DNA of 34,503 nucleotides from Clostridiales bacterium (GTDB lineage: Bacteria; Bacillota; Clostridia; Lachnospirales; Lachnospiraceae): contig DUQV01000040.1 in the NCBI GenBank assembly GCA_012837605.1, positions 1-34,503 on the forward strand, in the 5' to 3' direction. A model generated the notes under the pieces. It saw nothing but the letters and a program-made list of their open reading frames with translations, had not been told where the DNA came from and did no database searches. The position numbers and the translations under genes are program-made. Below, one piece after another: positions 1-7,752 of the stretch. Numbering within the stretch: position 1 is the first letter of the stretch; every line of letters begins with the position of its first letter.

Positions 1-87
1 CGTAAACATGTATATTACTGGATTTAACGGTTTTATTTGCCATTGGTCAGCATATAAATGTATCAAGATGACAAGAAGAAGGATACT

Positions 88-1383
88 ATGAAAATATATA
101 TTGTTCGAAATGGAGATAATATAAATTCGATTGCTGTTAAACATGGTGTGCCGGTCTCAAGATTAATACATGAGAATGGTCTGGCAAATCCTAATGAAAT
201 GGTTGAGGGTCAGGCTCTTGTCATTACATACCCGTATAAGACTCATGTGGTGAAAGAAGGAGATTCGTTAGCCGGCATAGCCCGAAGATATAATATTACA
301 ATAATGCAGTTACTGAGAAATAATTCTTTTCTGGCTGACAGGGAAATCTTATTACCCGGGGAAACGTTAGTTATAAGCCACAATACAACCGGAAAAACAG
401 CTGTCGCAGGGTACACATATTCATTCATTAATAGGAATACGCTTATAAAAACCCTGCCATATCTTACATATCTGTATGTGATCAATTATCAAATCATAGA
501 TGGGGGCAATTTATTAACTTATTATGATGATTCTGAGATAATTGATCTGTCCTTAGCGTATTCAACCATACCATTAATGGGAATTACCGCAGTATCTCCC
601 GGCGGAGAAATAGATATCGAAGTGGTTTTTAACCTCCTTATAAACGAGAGTTATCAAGAGACATTTATCAGCAATATACTTAATATACTTCAAGCATCAA
701 GCTATTACGGCGTGAATTTTTTTGTAAGTAAATTAAGCGATAATAATCAAAGCTTATATTTTGAATTACTGATAAAGCTGTCAGGAAGACTACATGATGC
801 GGGATATTCGGTTTTTGTCACAGTGAATCCACATCTAAAATATACCGATGGTTATATATCGTTTCAAGATATAGATTATTCAATTGTAAATCATCTGATT
901 GATGGTGTCACTTTTATCAAAGAGCTGCGGGCAGACTTTCACGGACCTCCTCTGCCGATTGCATCTGTCAGTCTGTCAAAAGAATTTATGGATTATATTA
1001 TTCCTATCATACCTCCTAAAAAAATATATATTGAGATTCCATTACTGGCATATGATTGGGAGCTTCCTTTTGATAAAGACTCGGTTGTTCGCTGCATGGC
1101 ATTAAGCTCAGCCGTTTCACTGGCTTTTGATGTTGGTGCTGTCATTCAATTTGATAAAAAATCTATGACACCTTATTTTAAATATGACAATGGCTGTTCA
1201 ACAGATAATGACGGTCACATAGTACGGTTTGTCGATGCAAGGACTATTAATGCATTGCTTCAATTGACAGCAGATAAATCCATGGCAGGGGCCGGTATAT
1301 GGAATATTATGATTTTCTTTCATCAAATGTGGTCTGTTCTTGCTGCACAATTTGACATTATAAAACTGCTTCCTGAACGATAA
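88..1383 (+). CDS. LysM-domain protein with C-terminal GH18-like (YaaH/SleL-type) domain, apparently catalytically degenerate
   Basis: Two N-terminal LysM repeats (IYIVRNGDNINSIAVKHGVPVSRLIHENGL; THVVKEGDSLAGIARRYNITIMQLLRNN). C-terminal part fits the YaaH/SleL GH18 pattern (IPLLAYDWELP, IQFDKKSMTPYFKY, RFVDARTINALLQL, GAGIWNI). ATG at 88 is preceded by AAGAAGGA, so the ORF-track ATG at 58 is less likely. Confidence 0.85.
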   Translation: MKIYIVRNGDNINSIAVKHGVPVSRLIHENGLANPNEMVEGQALVITYPYKTHVVKEGDSLAGIARRYNITIMQLLRNNSFLADREILLPGETLVISHNTTGKTAVAGYTYSFINRNTLIKTLPYLTYLYVINYQIIDGGNLLTYYDDSEIIDLSLAYSTIPLMGITAVSPGGEIDIEVVFNLLINESYQETFISNILNILQASSYYGVNFFVSKLSDNNQSLYFELLIKLSGRLHDAGYSVFVTVNPHLKYTDGYISFQDIDYSIVNHLIDGVTFIKELRADFHGPPLPIASVSLSKEFMDYIIPIIPPKKIYIEIPLLAYDWELPFDKDSVVRCMALSSAVSLAFDVGAVIQFDKKSMTPYFKYDNGCSTDNDGHIVRFVDARTINALLQLTADKSMAGAGIWNIMIFFHQMWSVLAAQFDIIKLLPER

Positions 1384-1425
1384 TCATTAATGTCTTTTTT
1401 TGCTAGACTTATTTGATATTGGTGA

Positions 1426-1453
1426 TATAATGTACACAACGATAATTATTGTT
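1426..1453 (+). promoter_or_regulatory. Putative -10 (TATAAT, 1426-1431) followed by near-palindrome AACGATAATTATTGTT (1438-1453), upstream of GH31 gene
   Basis: Perfect -10 hexamer but weak -35; 16-bp near-palindrome with one G/T-type deviation just downstream. Confidence 0.35.
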
Positions 1454-1472
1454 ATACATAGGGAGGAAAGCC

Positions 1473-3500
1473 ATGAGATTTGTTAATGACAATGGAGCAT
1501 TAGTATTTTATCGCAATGGTGAAACGGTCAGGATTGAAGCTTGGGGCAAGGATTCATTTCGTGTCCGTGCCACGATGAGACCAAAATTCACAGATAGAGA
1601 GTGGGCTTTGACAGAGCCTGTACCCGGCAGTGATACACAGGTTGAGTTTAAAGAAGAAGATTTTTGGGTCGGAGATGGAACCATTACTAAGAAAGAATAC
1701 GCAACTATTACTAACGGACACATCAAGGCAGTAGTTAATTTTGCCGGTGTTATTTCATTTTATAAAGATGATAAGCTGATATTGCGTGAGTATTACCGTT
1801 CTTATGGCGGAACCTTATCTAAGGAGAGCCGTTGCCTTAAGATTGTTAACCGTCAGTGGAAGGGTATTATCGGCGGCAATAACTATTCTTTGAATCTCAA
1901 ATTTGAGAGTAATGACGGTGAGAAAATATTCGGAATGGGGCAGTATCAGCAGCCCTATATGGATCATAAGGGCAGTGTATTGGAACTTGCACAACGTAAT
2001 TCACAAATATCTGTACCCTTTGCAGTATCTTCTTTGGGATATGGGTTCCTATGGAACAACCCTGCGGTCGGACGTGTGACATTTGGTAAGAATTATACCG
2101 AATGGATTGCAAGCTCGACTAAGGATATGGATTACTGGATTACAGTTGCCGATACTCCAAAACAGATAATATGCAATTATACTGCTGTTACCGGACGTGC
2201 GGACATGTTCCCTGAGGATCTTATGGGACTATGGCAGTGTAAGCTGCGTTACAGAACTCAGGAGGAAGTTTTGTCTGTAGCACGAAAATACAAGGAAGAA
2301 GGTATAAAGATAGATATGATAGTTATTGACTTCTTCCACTGGACACTGCAAGGGGATTGGAAGTTTGACAAGAAGTACTGGCCGGATCCGAAAGCTATGG
2401 TTGATGAGCTTCATTCCATGGGGATTAAGGTTATCGTATCTGTATGGCCTTCGGTAGATCGAAGAAGTGAGAATTTTGGACCAATGATGTCGAGAGGCTT
2501 GCTTATAAAGACAGAGCGTGGTGCGGCACAGACCTATGATTATATGGGTGATTGTGTGGAAATCGATCCGTTTAATCCTGAGACAAGAGAGTATGTCTGG
2601 GAGGTCTGTAAGAAAAATTACTATGATTATGGTTTTGATGCATTCTGGCTGGATAATTCGGAGCCTGATTATTGTGTATATGATTTTGATAACTACCGTT
2701 ATTATGACGGATCGGCACTGGAGATCAGCAATATATATCCGCAGATGTACAGCCGTATATTCTTTGATAAGATGAGTAAATTGAGCAAAGAGCCTGTCGT
2801 AAACCTGCTTCGCTGTGCGTGGGCCGGTTCGCAAAAACACGGGAATGTAGTGTGGTCAGGAGATGTACCCAGCACCTTTGAGGCATTTGTCGATCAGCTT
2901 CAATGCGGCTTGAATATTGGACTGGCAGGTATTCCATGGTGGACTACCGATATTGGCGGATTTATGACCGATGATGTGAATGATCCGGATTTCAGACAGC
3001 TGTTGATACGCTGGTATCAGTTTGCGGTTTATTCGGCAGTATTCCGTATGCACGGAGACCGTGGACCGTATAATATACCACCGCTGGATGACAGAGACTG
3101 GGGCGGAGGATATCAGAAAACAGGTCAGCCTAATGAGCTGTGGAGCTACGGTGAGGACAATTACAAAATCATGAAAAAATATTATGATATACGTATATCC
3201 ATGAAAGACTATATTAAAAAGCTATATGAAGAGGCACATACAAACGGTTCCCCTCTTATCCGCACCATGTTTTATGAATTCCCGGATGATCCAAAGTGCT
3301 GGGAGCTGGAGGATCAATATATGTTCGGAGACAAATACCTGGTGGCACCGATTCTTAAGCTTAATCAGTTTGAGCGTGAAGTGTACTTACCTGCAGGTAA
3401 ATGGAAGCTGACTTCCACAGGTGAATACTTTGACGGAAATTGTACCGTAAGAGTAGATGCACCGCTGGAGTATATGCCGGTATTTGAAAGACAATCATAA
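1473..3500 (+). CDS. Glycoside hydrolase family 31 (alpha-xylosidase/alpha-glucosidase-like)
   Basis: GH31 features: catalytic-region FDAFWLDNSEPDY, IDMIVIDFFHWTLQGDWKFDKKYWPDP, PWWTTDIGGF, FRMHGDRGP, YLPAGKW. ATG at 1473 preceded by GGGAGGAAAG; the ORF-track start at 1449 is less likely. Confidence 0.9.
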   Translation: MRFVNDNGALVFYRNGETVRIEAWGKDSFRVRATMRPKFTDREWALTEPVPGSDTQVEFKEEDFWVGDGTITKKEYATITNGHIKAVVNFAGVISFYKDDKLILREYYRSYGGTLSKESRCLKIVNRQWKGIIGGNNYSLNLKFESNDGEKIFGMGQYQQPYMDHKGSVLELAQRNSQISVPFAVSSLGYGFLWNNPAVGRVTFGKNYTEWIASSTKDMDYWITVADTPKQIICNYTAVTGRADMFPEDLMGLWQCKLRYRTQEEVLSVARKYKEEGIKIDMIVIDFFHWTLQGDWKFDKKYWPDPKAMVDELHSMGIKVIVSVWPSVDRRSENFGPMMSRGLLIKTERGAAQTYDYMGDCVEIDPFNPETREYVWEVCKKNYYDYGFDAFWLDNSEPDYCVYDFDNYRYYDGSALEISNIYPQMYSRIFFDKMSKLSKEPVVNLLRCAWAGSQKHGNVVWSGDVPSTFEAFVDQLQCGLNIGLAGIPWWTTDIGGFMTDDVNDPDFRQLLIRWYQFAVYSAVFRMHGDRGPYNIPPLDDRDWGGGYQKTGQPNELWSYGEDNYKIMKKYYDIRISMKDYIKKLYEEAHTNGSPLIRTMFYEFPDDPKCWELEDQYMFGDKYLVAPILKLNQFEREVYLPAGKWKLTSTGEYFDGNCTVRVDAPLEYMPVFERQS

Positions 3501-3564
3501 TAAATGTACCTATACATAATAATACTATTTGACCCACCGCCTAAGAAGGGGGAATCCCCACTGA

Positions 3565-3738
3565 GAATATATTATAAAACCGAGGAGAGATCCTCGGTTT
3601 TTTCTTAAAAAAAATTATTACAGGGATAAAGGCTGGTTTGAATCTGATTATTATTATGATACGTCTTTAGGACCAATAAAAAAGCTCTTAGGTTATCTGT
3701 TTGATTTTTTAGGCAGCCTGGTTGGTGAACGCATGTAA
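3565..3738 (+). pseudogene. Orphan C-terminal reading frame with no start codon (gene remnant)
   Basis: Open frame ...NYYRDKGWFESDYYYDTSLGPIKKLLGYLFDFLGSLVGERM* with no ATG/GTG/TTG after the preceding in-frame stop (3562-3564); it reads through the terminator hairpin. Confidence 0.35.
3576..3603 (+). terminator. Rho-independent terminator of the GH31 gene
   Basis: AAAACCGAGGA-GAGA-TCCTCGGTTTT perfect 11-bp stem continuing into a T tract. Confidence 0.85.
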
Positions 3739-3986
3739 AAGCAATCAAAGGTTCCAAGCATTCAGTATAAAAGTTACTGACTGTTGGGGCCTTGTTTTAT
3801 AATCGGAGAAATACGAAACTCATCACTATAGTGATTAAAGGTTCAATCCCATAAACAGTAAAATTACTTTTTATTAATAGAAAAAACATTATAAATGTAA
3901 TATAATTAAACTAGTGGCTGTTTTATTTAGCTGATTTATTAGACGGATTTATCAGACTATAATTTATTGGGGGAGGTTACCGGCAT

Positions 3987-4452
3987 ATGAGAAGAAGAAT
4001 TCTTGCCGCAGTACTGAGTATTACACTTACATTATCCTTGATAACTTCATTAACCGGTTGCGGCAATAAGGTAAAGGATACAATAAAGAATGCAATTGAT
4101 GATACAGTAAAAAACACAGATTTAATGTCCGGTATAAAGCCGAATGTGGTTACAGCTGATGTTGACATAACCGGAGATACGGCCGTAAAAGTTACCGATT
4201 TTGCCGTACGCCTTTTTCAGAACAGCATGTCGGATGAGAATAATACGCTGATTTCTCCGGTATCCGTTCTTAGTGCTCTTGCCATGACTGCAAATGGAGC
4301 AAAGGGCAATACTCTAACACAAATGTAAAAGTGTTTGGAATACCCGTTTCAGAGCTCAATGAGTATCTCCAAGTGCTGATATTTATAAAATACCTTTTAA
4401 CAGGCAGGCGGTAAATGATATAAACAAATGGGTAAACGAAAATACAGAATAA
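3987..4452 (+). pseudogene. Serpin-family lipoprotein pseudogene (frameshifted, internally deleted, 3'-truncated)
   Basis: Lipoprotein signal ITSLTGCGN, then FAVRLFQNSMSDENNTLISPVSVLSALAMTANGAKGNTLTQM (serpin N-terminus) stopping at 4328. VFGIPVSELNEYLQ continues in a second frame (4331-4372) and ADIYKIPFNRQAVNDINKWVNENTE* in another (4375-4452). Most of the serpin core and reactive loop are absent. Confidence 0.75.
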
Positions 4453-4482
4453 CATAGTTATTTATGTTGGGAGGCAGCCTTT

Positions 4483-6009
4483 ATGAAACAGGATAATCAC
4501 ATATATGTTGCGATTGATCTAAAATCATTCTATGCCTCTGTCGAATGTGTGGAACGGGGACTTGATCCCATGACCACCAATCTGGTTGTAGCCGATGCAA
4601 GCCGGACCGAAAAGACCATATGCCTTGCCGTATCGCCGTCTCTTAAATCATACGGTATCCCCGGCAGGCCAAGGCTTTTTGAGGTTGTTCAAAGAGTGAA
4701 GGAAGTAAATGCCGAACGGGCAAGACATGCCCCCAACCATGAGTTTGCCGGATCGTCATATGATAATGAGGAGTTGAAAAGGCACCCTGAACTGGCCTTG
4801 GATTATATAGTTGCAACACCAAGAATGGCATATTATATGGATTACAGTTCAAGCATATATAATATTTACCTTAAATATATAGCACCGGAGGATATTCATG
4901 TCTATTCGGTAGATGAGGTCTTCATGGATGTTACCCAGTATTTGAAGACATACAAGCTTTCGGCAAGAGAGCTTGTCAAGAGGATATTGCAGGATGTTTT
5001 GGAAGCAACCGAAATTACGGCTACAGCGGGAATCGGAACCAACCTTTATCTTGCCAAGGTTGCTATGGATATAGTGGCTAAGAATACCGAAGCGGACAAG
5101 GACGGCGTAAGGATAGCAGAGCTTGATGAGATGAGCTACCGGCATATTCTTTGGACACACAGACCGCTAACGGATTTTTGGCGTATCGGCAGGGGATATG
5201 CAAGAAAATTAAAAGAATACGGTATGTATACGATGGGAGATGTGGCAAGGTGTTCTATTGGTAAACCTAGTGATTATTACAATGAAGACCTTCTATATAA
5301 ACTGTTCGGAATAAACGCCGAGCTTCTGATTGATCATGCATGGGGATGGGAGCCGTGCACAATAGCAGATATCAAGGCTTATAAGCCAAGTGTAAACAGC
5401 ATCAGCTCCGGACAGGTTCTGCATATACCATATGATTATGAGAAAGCAAGACTGGTTGTTCAGGAAATGACGGATCTTCTTGTCTTGGACTTGGTTGATA
5501 AGGGGCTTGTGACAGATCAGATGGGCTTAACTATAGGATATGATGTAAGCAATCTGAGCAATCCTGAGATTAAAAGAAAATACAAAGGAGAAGTAACTAC
5601 AGACCGGTATGGACGTTCTATTCCAAAAAATGCCCACGGAACAATAAATCTCGGACGAAAGACATCCTCTACAAAGCTGATTATTGATGCGGTTATGAAG
5701 CTTTATAGCCGCATTGCTGATAAGAATCTTTATGTCAGAAGAATAAATATCACTGCAAATAATGTAGTTTATGAATCATCCGTTGAGAAAGAGGATTCAT
5801 ATGAACAGCTTAGCTTATTTACAGACTATGCAGATGAACAGGAAGCAAAAAAGGAAGAAGAATTTTTGCTGCGTGAAAAGAAGATGCAGCGCGCAGTTCT
5901 TGATATTAAAAAGAAGTACGGGAGGAATGCCATAATAAAGGGCATGAATCTGCAGGAGGGTGCTACGGCAAAAGAGCGAAACAGGCAAATAGGAGGGCAT
6001 AAGGCATGA
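4483..6009 (+). CDS. Y-family DNA polymerase (UmuC/DinB/UvrX-like lesion bypass polymerase)
   Basis: IYVAIDLKSFYASVECVERGLDP, HVYSVDEVFMDVT, TATAGIGTNLYLAKVAMDIVAKN, FWRIGRGYARKLKEYGM; RBS GGGAGG. Confidence 0.92.
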   Translation: MKQDNHIYVAIDLKSFYASVECVERGLDPMTTNLVVADASRTEKTICLAVSPSLKSYGIPGRPRLFEVVQRVKEVNAERARHAPNHEFAGSSYDNEELKRHPELALDYIVATPRMAYYMDYSSSIYNIYLKYIAPEDIHVYSVDEVFMDVTQYLKTYKLSARELVKRILQDVLEATEITATAGIGTNLYLAKVAMDIVAKNTEADKDGVRIAELDEMSYRHILWTHRPLTDFWRIGRGYARKLKEYGMYTMGDVARCSIGKPSDYYNEDLLYKLFGINAELLIDHAWGWEPCTIADIKAYKPSVNSISSGQVLHIPYDYEKARLVVQEMTDLLVLDLVDKGLVTDQMGLTIGYDVSNLSNPEIKRKYKGEVTTDRYGRSIPKNAHGTINLGRKTSSTKLIIDAVMKLYSRIADKNLYVRRINITANNVVYESSVEKEDSYEQLSLFTDYADEQEAKKEEEFLLREKKMQRAVLDIKKKYGRNAIIKGMNLQEGATAKERNRQIGGHKA

Positions 6010-6431
6010 GAAGAGGTCAATATGATGATATAATCAACTTGCCTCACCACGAATCTGCTTCCCGACCGCGGATGCCTATACAAAACCGGGCGGCACAGTT
6101 TATGCCGTTTGCTGCATTAACCGGTTATGATGATGCCATCGAGGAGACGGCAAGGTTAACAGATGAAAAAATAAATCTTGATGAGTATATGAAAGCAAAA
6201 TTAGATAAGAAGCTGAAAATATTACAGAAACAGATAAAGAATGAACCGGAAATTACAATTATTTATTTTCAGCATGATAAGCTAAAGACCGGAGGAGCTT
6301 ATGTATCTGTTAACGGTGTTGTTAAAAAAATAGACTATTATAAACGGACTATTGTTATGCAGGATGAGACAGAAATAGCAATAGATGATATTATTAATAT
6401 AACAGGAGATATTGTTAAATTTTGTGAGTGA
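6006..6431 (+). CDS. YolD-like protein (partner of Y-family polymerase)
   Basis: 4-bp ATGA overlap with the polymerase gene; RAAQFMPFAALTGYDDAIEETARLTD and C-terminal small beta domain typical of YolD-like partners in Firmicutes polymerase operons. Confidence 0.65.
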   Translation: MRRGQYDDIINLPHHESASRPRMPIQNRAAQFMPFAALTGYDDAIEETARLTDEKINLDEYMKAKLDKKLKILQKQIKNEPEITIIYFQHDKLKTGGAYVSVNGVVKKIDYYKRTIVMQDETEIAIDDIINITGDIVKFCE

Positions 6432-6465
6432 AACAGCTTCTGCTGCGAAATTTGGAGGATTGAAA

Positions 6466-6984
6466 ATGTACTATAGTACAAATTACAAATCTCCCCTGGG
6501 AGAAATACTTATTGCAAGTAATGAAAACAGTATCGTTGGTCTATGGATAGGAAAGCAGAAATATATTACAGAAACAATGCCAAAGGATATAACCGGGATG
6601 GACAGCCATCCGATATTAAAGGAGGCAAAAGCATGGCTGGATGATTATTTTGCCGATAAGAAACCCGAATTGTCAAGATTGCCTCTGGCTCCTATAGGAG
6701 GTGAGTTTAGACAGCTGGTGTGGAAGATCCTTGCCGAGATACCTTATGGTAAGCTAACAACATACGGCAGTATAGCAAAAGAAGTGGCAAAGCGTATGGG
6801 AAAGGACAGAATGTCAGCACGTGCCATAGGCGGTGCTGTCGGACACAATCCGATTTCTATCATAATTCCATGCCATCGTGTGGTAGGAGTAAATAAAAAG
6901 CTGACCGGTTATGCAGGTGGAATCGATATGAAGATTAAGCTGCTTACGCATGAAGGGATAGATCTGACGGGATATGTGATATAA
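6466..6984 (+). CDS. ogt: Methylated-DNA--[protein]-cysteine S-methyltransferase
   Basis: PCHRVVG active-site motif, IPYGKLTTYGSIAKE, ARAIGGAVGHNP, LTGYAGGIDMKIKLLTHEG. RBS GGAGG at 6454-6458 supports ATG at 6466 rather than 6412. Confidence 0.92.
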   Translation: MYYSTNYKSPLGEILIASNENSIVGLWIGKQKYITETMPKDITGMDSHPILKEAKAWLDDYFADKKPELSRLPLAPIGGEFRQLVWKILAEIPYGKLTTYGSIAKEVAKRMGKDRMSARAIGGAVGHNPISIIIPCHRVVGVNKKLTGYAGGIDMKIKLLTHEGIDLTGYVI

Positions 6985-7019
6985 ACATACATGTTAATTA
7001 AATAGTCCCAAATGACATA

Positions 7020-7048
7020 TTGACATAGAATCAAATACATAATACAAT
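7020..7048 (+). promoter_or_regulatory. SigA-type promoter of TetR gene: TTGACA-N17-TACAAT
   Basis: Consensus -35 at 7020-7025 and near-consensus -10 at 7043-7048 with 17-bp spacing. Confidence 0.7.
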
Positions 7049-7049
7049 T

Positions 7050-7075
7050 TGAATGAAAAAATGTGAATTCATTCA
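7050..7075. promoter_or_regulatory. Candidate TetR-family operator: TGAATGA-N12-TCATTCA
   Basis: Perfect 7-bp inverted repeat directly downstream of the -10, with an internal TGAATTCA palindrome. Confidence 0.55.
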
Positions 7076-7089
7076 TTGGAGTCGAAATA

Positions 7090-7671
7090 GTGGAAGATAA
7101 GAAAAGCATTATATATAATTGTGCAAAAGAATTGTTTAGCCAAAAGGGATTTAAAGATACGAATATCTCAGAAATAACTCAAAAAGCAGGAATTGCCGTA
7201 GGTACATTTTATAACTATTATCCATCTAAAGAAAAGCTTTTTATGGACATATTTATAGATGAAAATGCTAAGTTAAAAAGGCATTGTATACGGTCTCTTG
7301 ATTTGTCCAAAAGCCCTTTGGAAATAGTGAAACAGATGCTGGCACTGAATGCAGAAGGATTGAACACAAATCCGATCTTAAATGAATGGAATAACAAAGC
7401 TGTTTTTTCAAGAATTGAACAGCTCTATCGGGAGGAGAACGGAATCCAGGCAGTAGATTTTATCTTTGACAGTTTTCATGATCTTGTGAAAGAATGGCAA
7501 GCACAGGGTAAAATACGAAAAGATATTGACAGCAAAATGATAATGATGATGTTTGCTGCAATTATTAATATCGATACACATAAGGAAGAAATCGGACTGG
7601 AATATTTTCCGGAGCTTTTAAATCATCTGACAGAGCTAATAATGAAAGGACTGACAGACTGCTCAGCTTAA
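7090..7671 (+). CDS. TetR/AcrR family transcriptional regulator
   Basis: N-terminal HTH: KKSIIYNCAKELFSQKGFKDTNISEITQKAGIAVGTFYNYYPSKEKLF. GTG at 7090 with upstream GGAG fits better than ATG at 7063, which lies inside the candidate operator with no RBS. Confidence 0.88.
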   Translation: MEDKKSIIYNCAKELFSQKGFKDTNISEITQKAGIAVGTFYNYYPSKEKLFMDIFIDENAKLKRHCIRSLDLSKSPLEIVKQMLALNAEGLNTNPILNEWNNKAVFSRIEQLYREENGIQAVDFIFDSFHDLVKEWQAQGKIRKDIDSKMIMMMFAAIINIDTHKEEIGLEYFPELLNHLTELIMKGLTDCSA

Positions 7672-7683
7672 GAGCAGTTTTTT
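7659..7683 (+). terminator. Rho-independent terminator overlapping the TetR stop codon
   Basis: CTGCTC-AGCTTAA-GAGCAG followed by TTTTTT; TAA stop lies in the loop. Confidence 0.75.
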
Positions 7684-7693
7684 CAGACTATTA

Positions 7694-7719
7694 AATGAAT
7701 ATGAATTCAAATATTCATT
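7694..7719. promoter_or_regulatory. Candidate second operator: AATGAATAT-N8-ATATTCATT
   Basis: Perfect 9-bp inverted repeat containing a TGAATTCA core like the 7050-7075 site, between the TetR terminator and apbE. Confidence 0.5.
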
Positions 7720-7752
7720 CAATAACAACAGATGAGGAAGGAAGTATACATA

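Noticed and set aside
2229-2840. 203-aa minus-strand ORF opposite the GH31 gene
   Set aside because: Lies entirely within strongly supported GH31 coding sequence, lacks recognizable domains and looks like a shadow ORF.
3548-3558. GGGGGAATCCCC dyad just before the GH31 terminator
   Set aside because: Too short and adjacent to a clear terminator; could simply be part of the 3' UTR.
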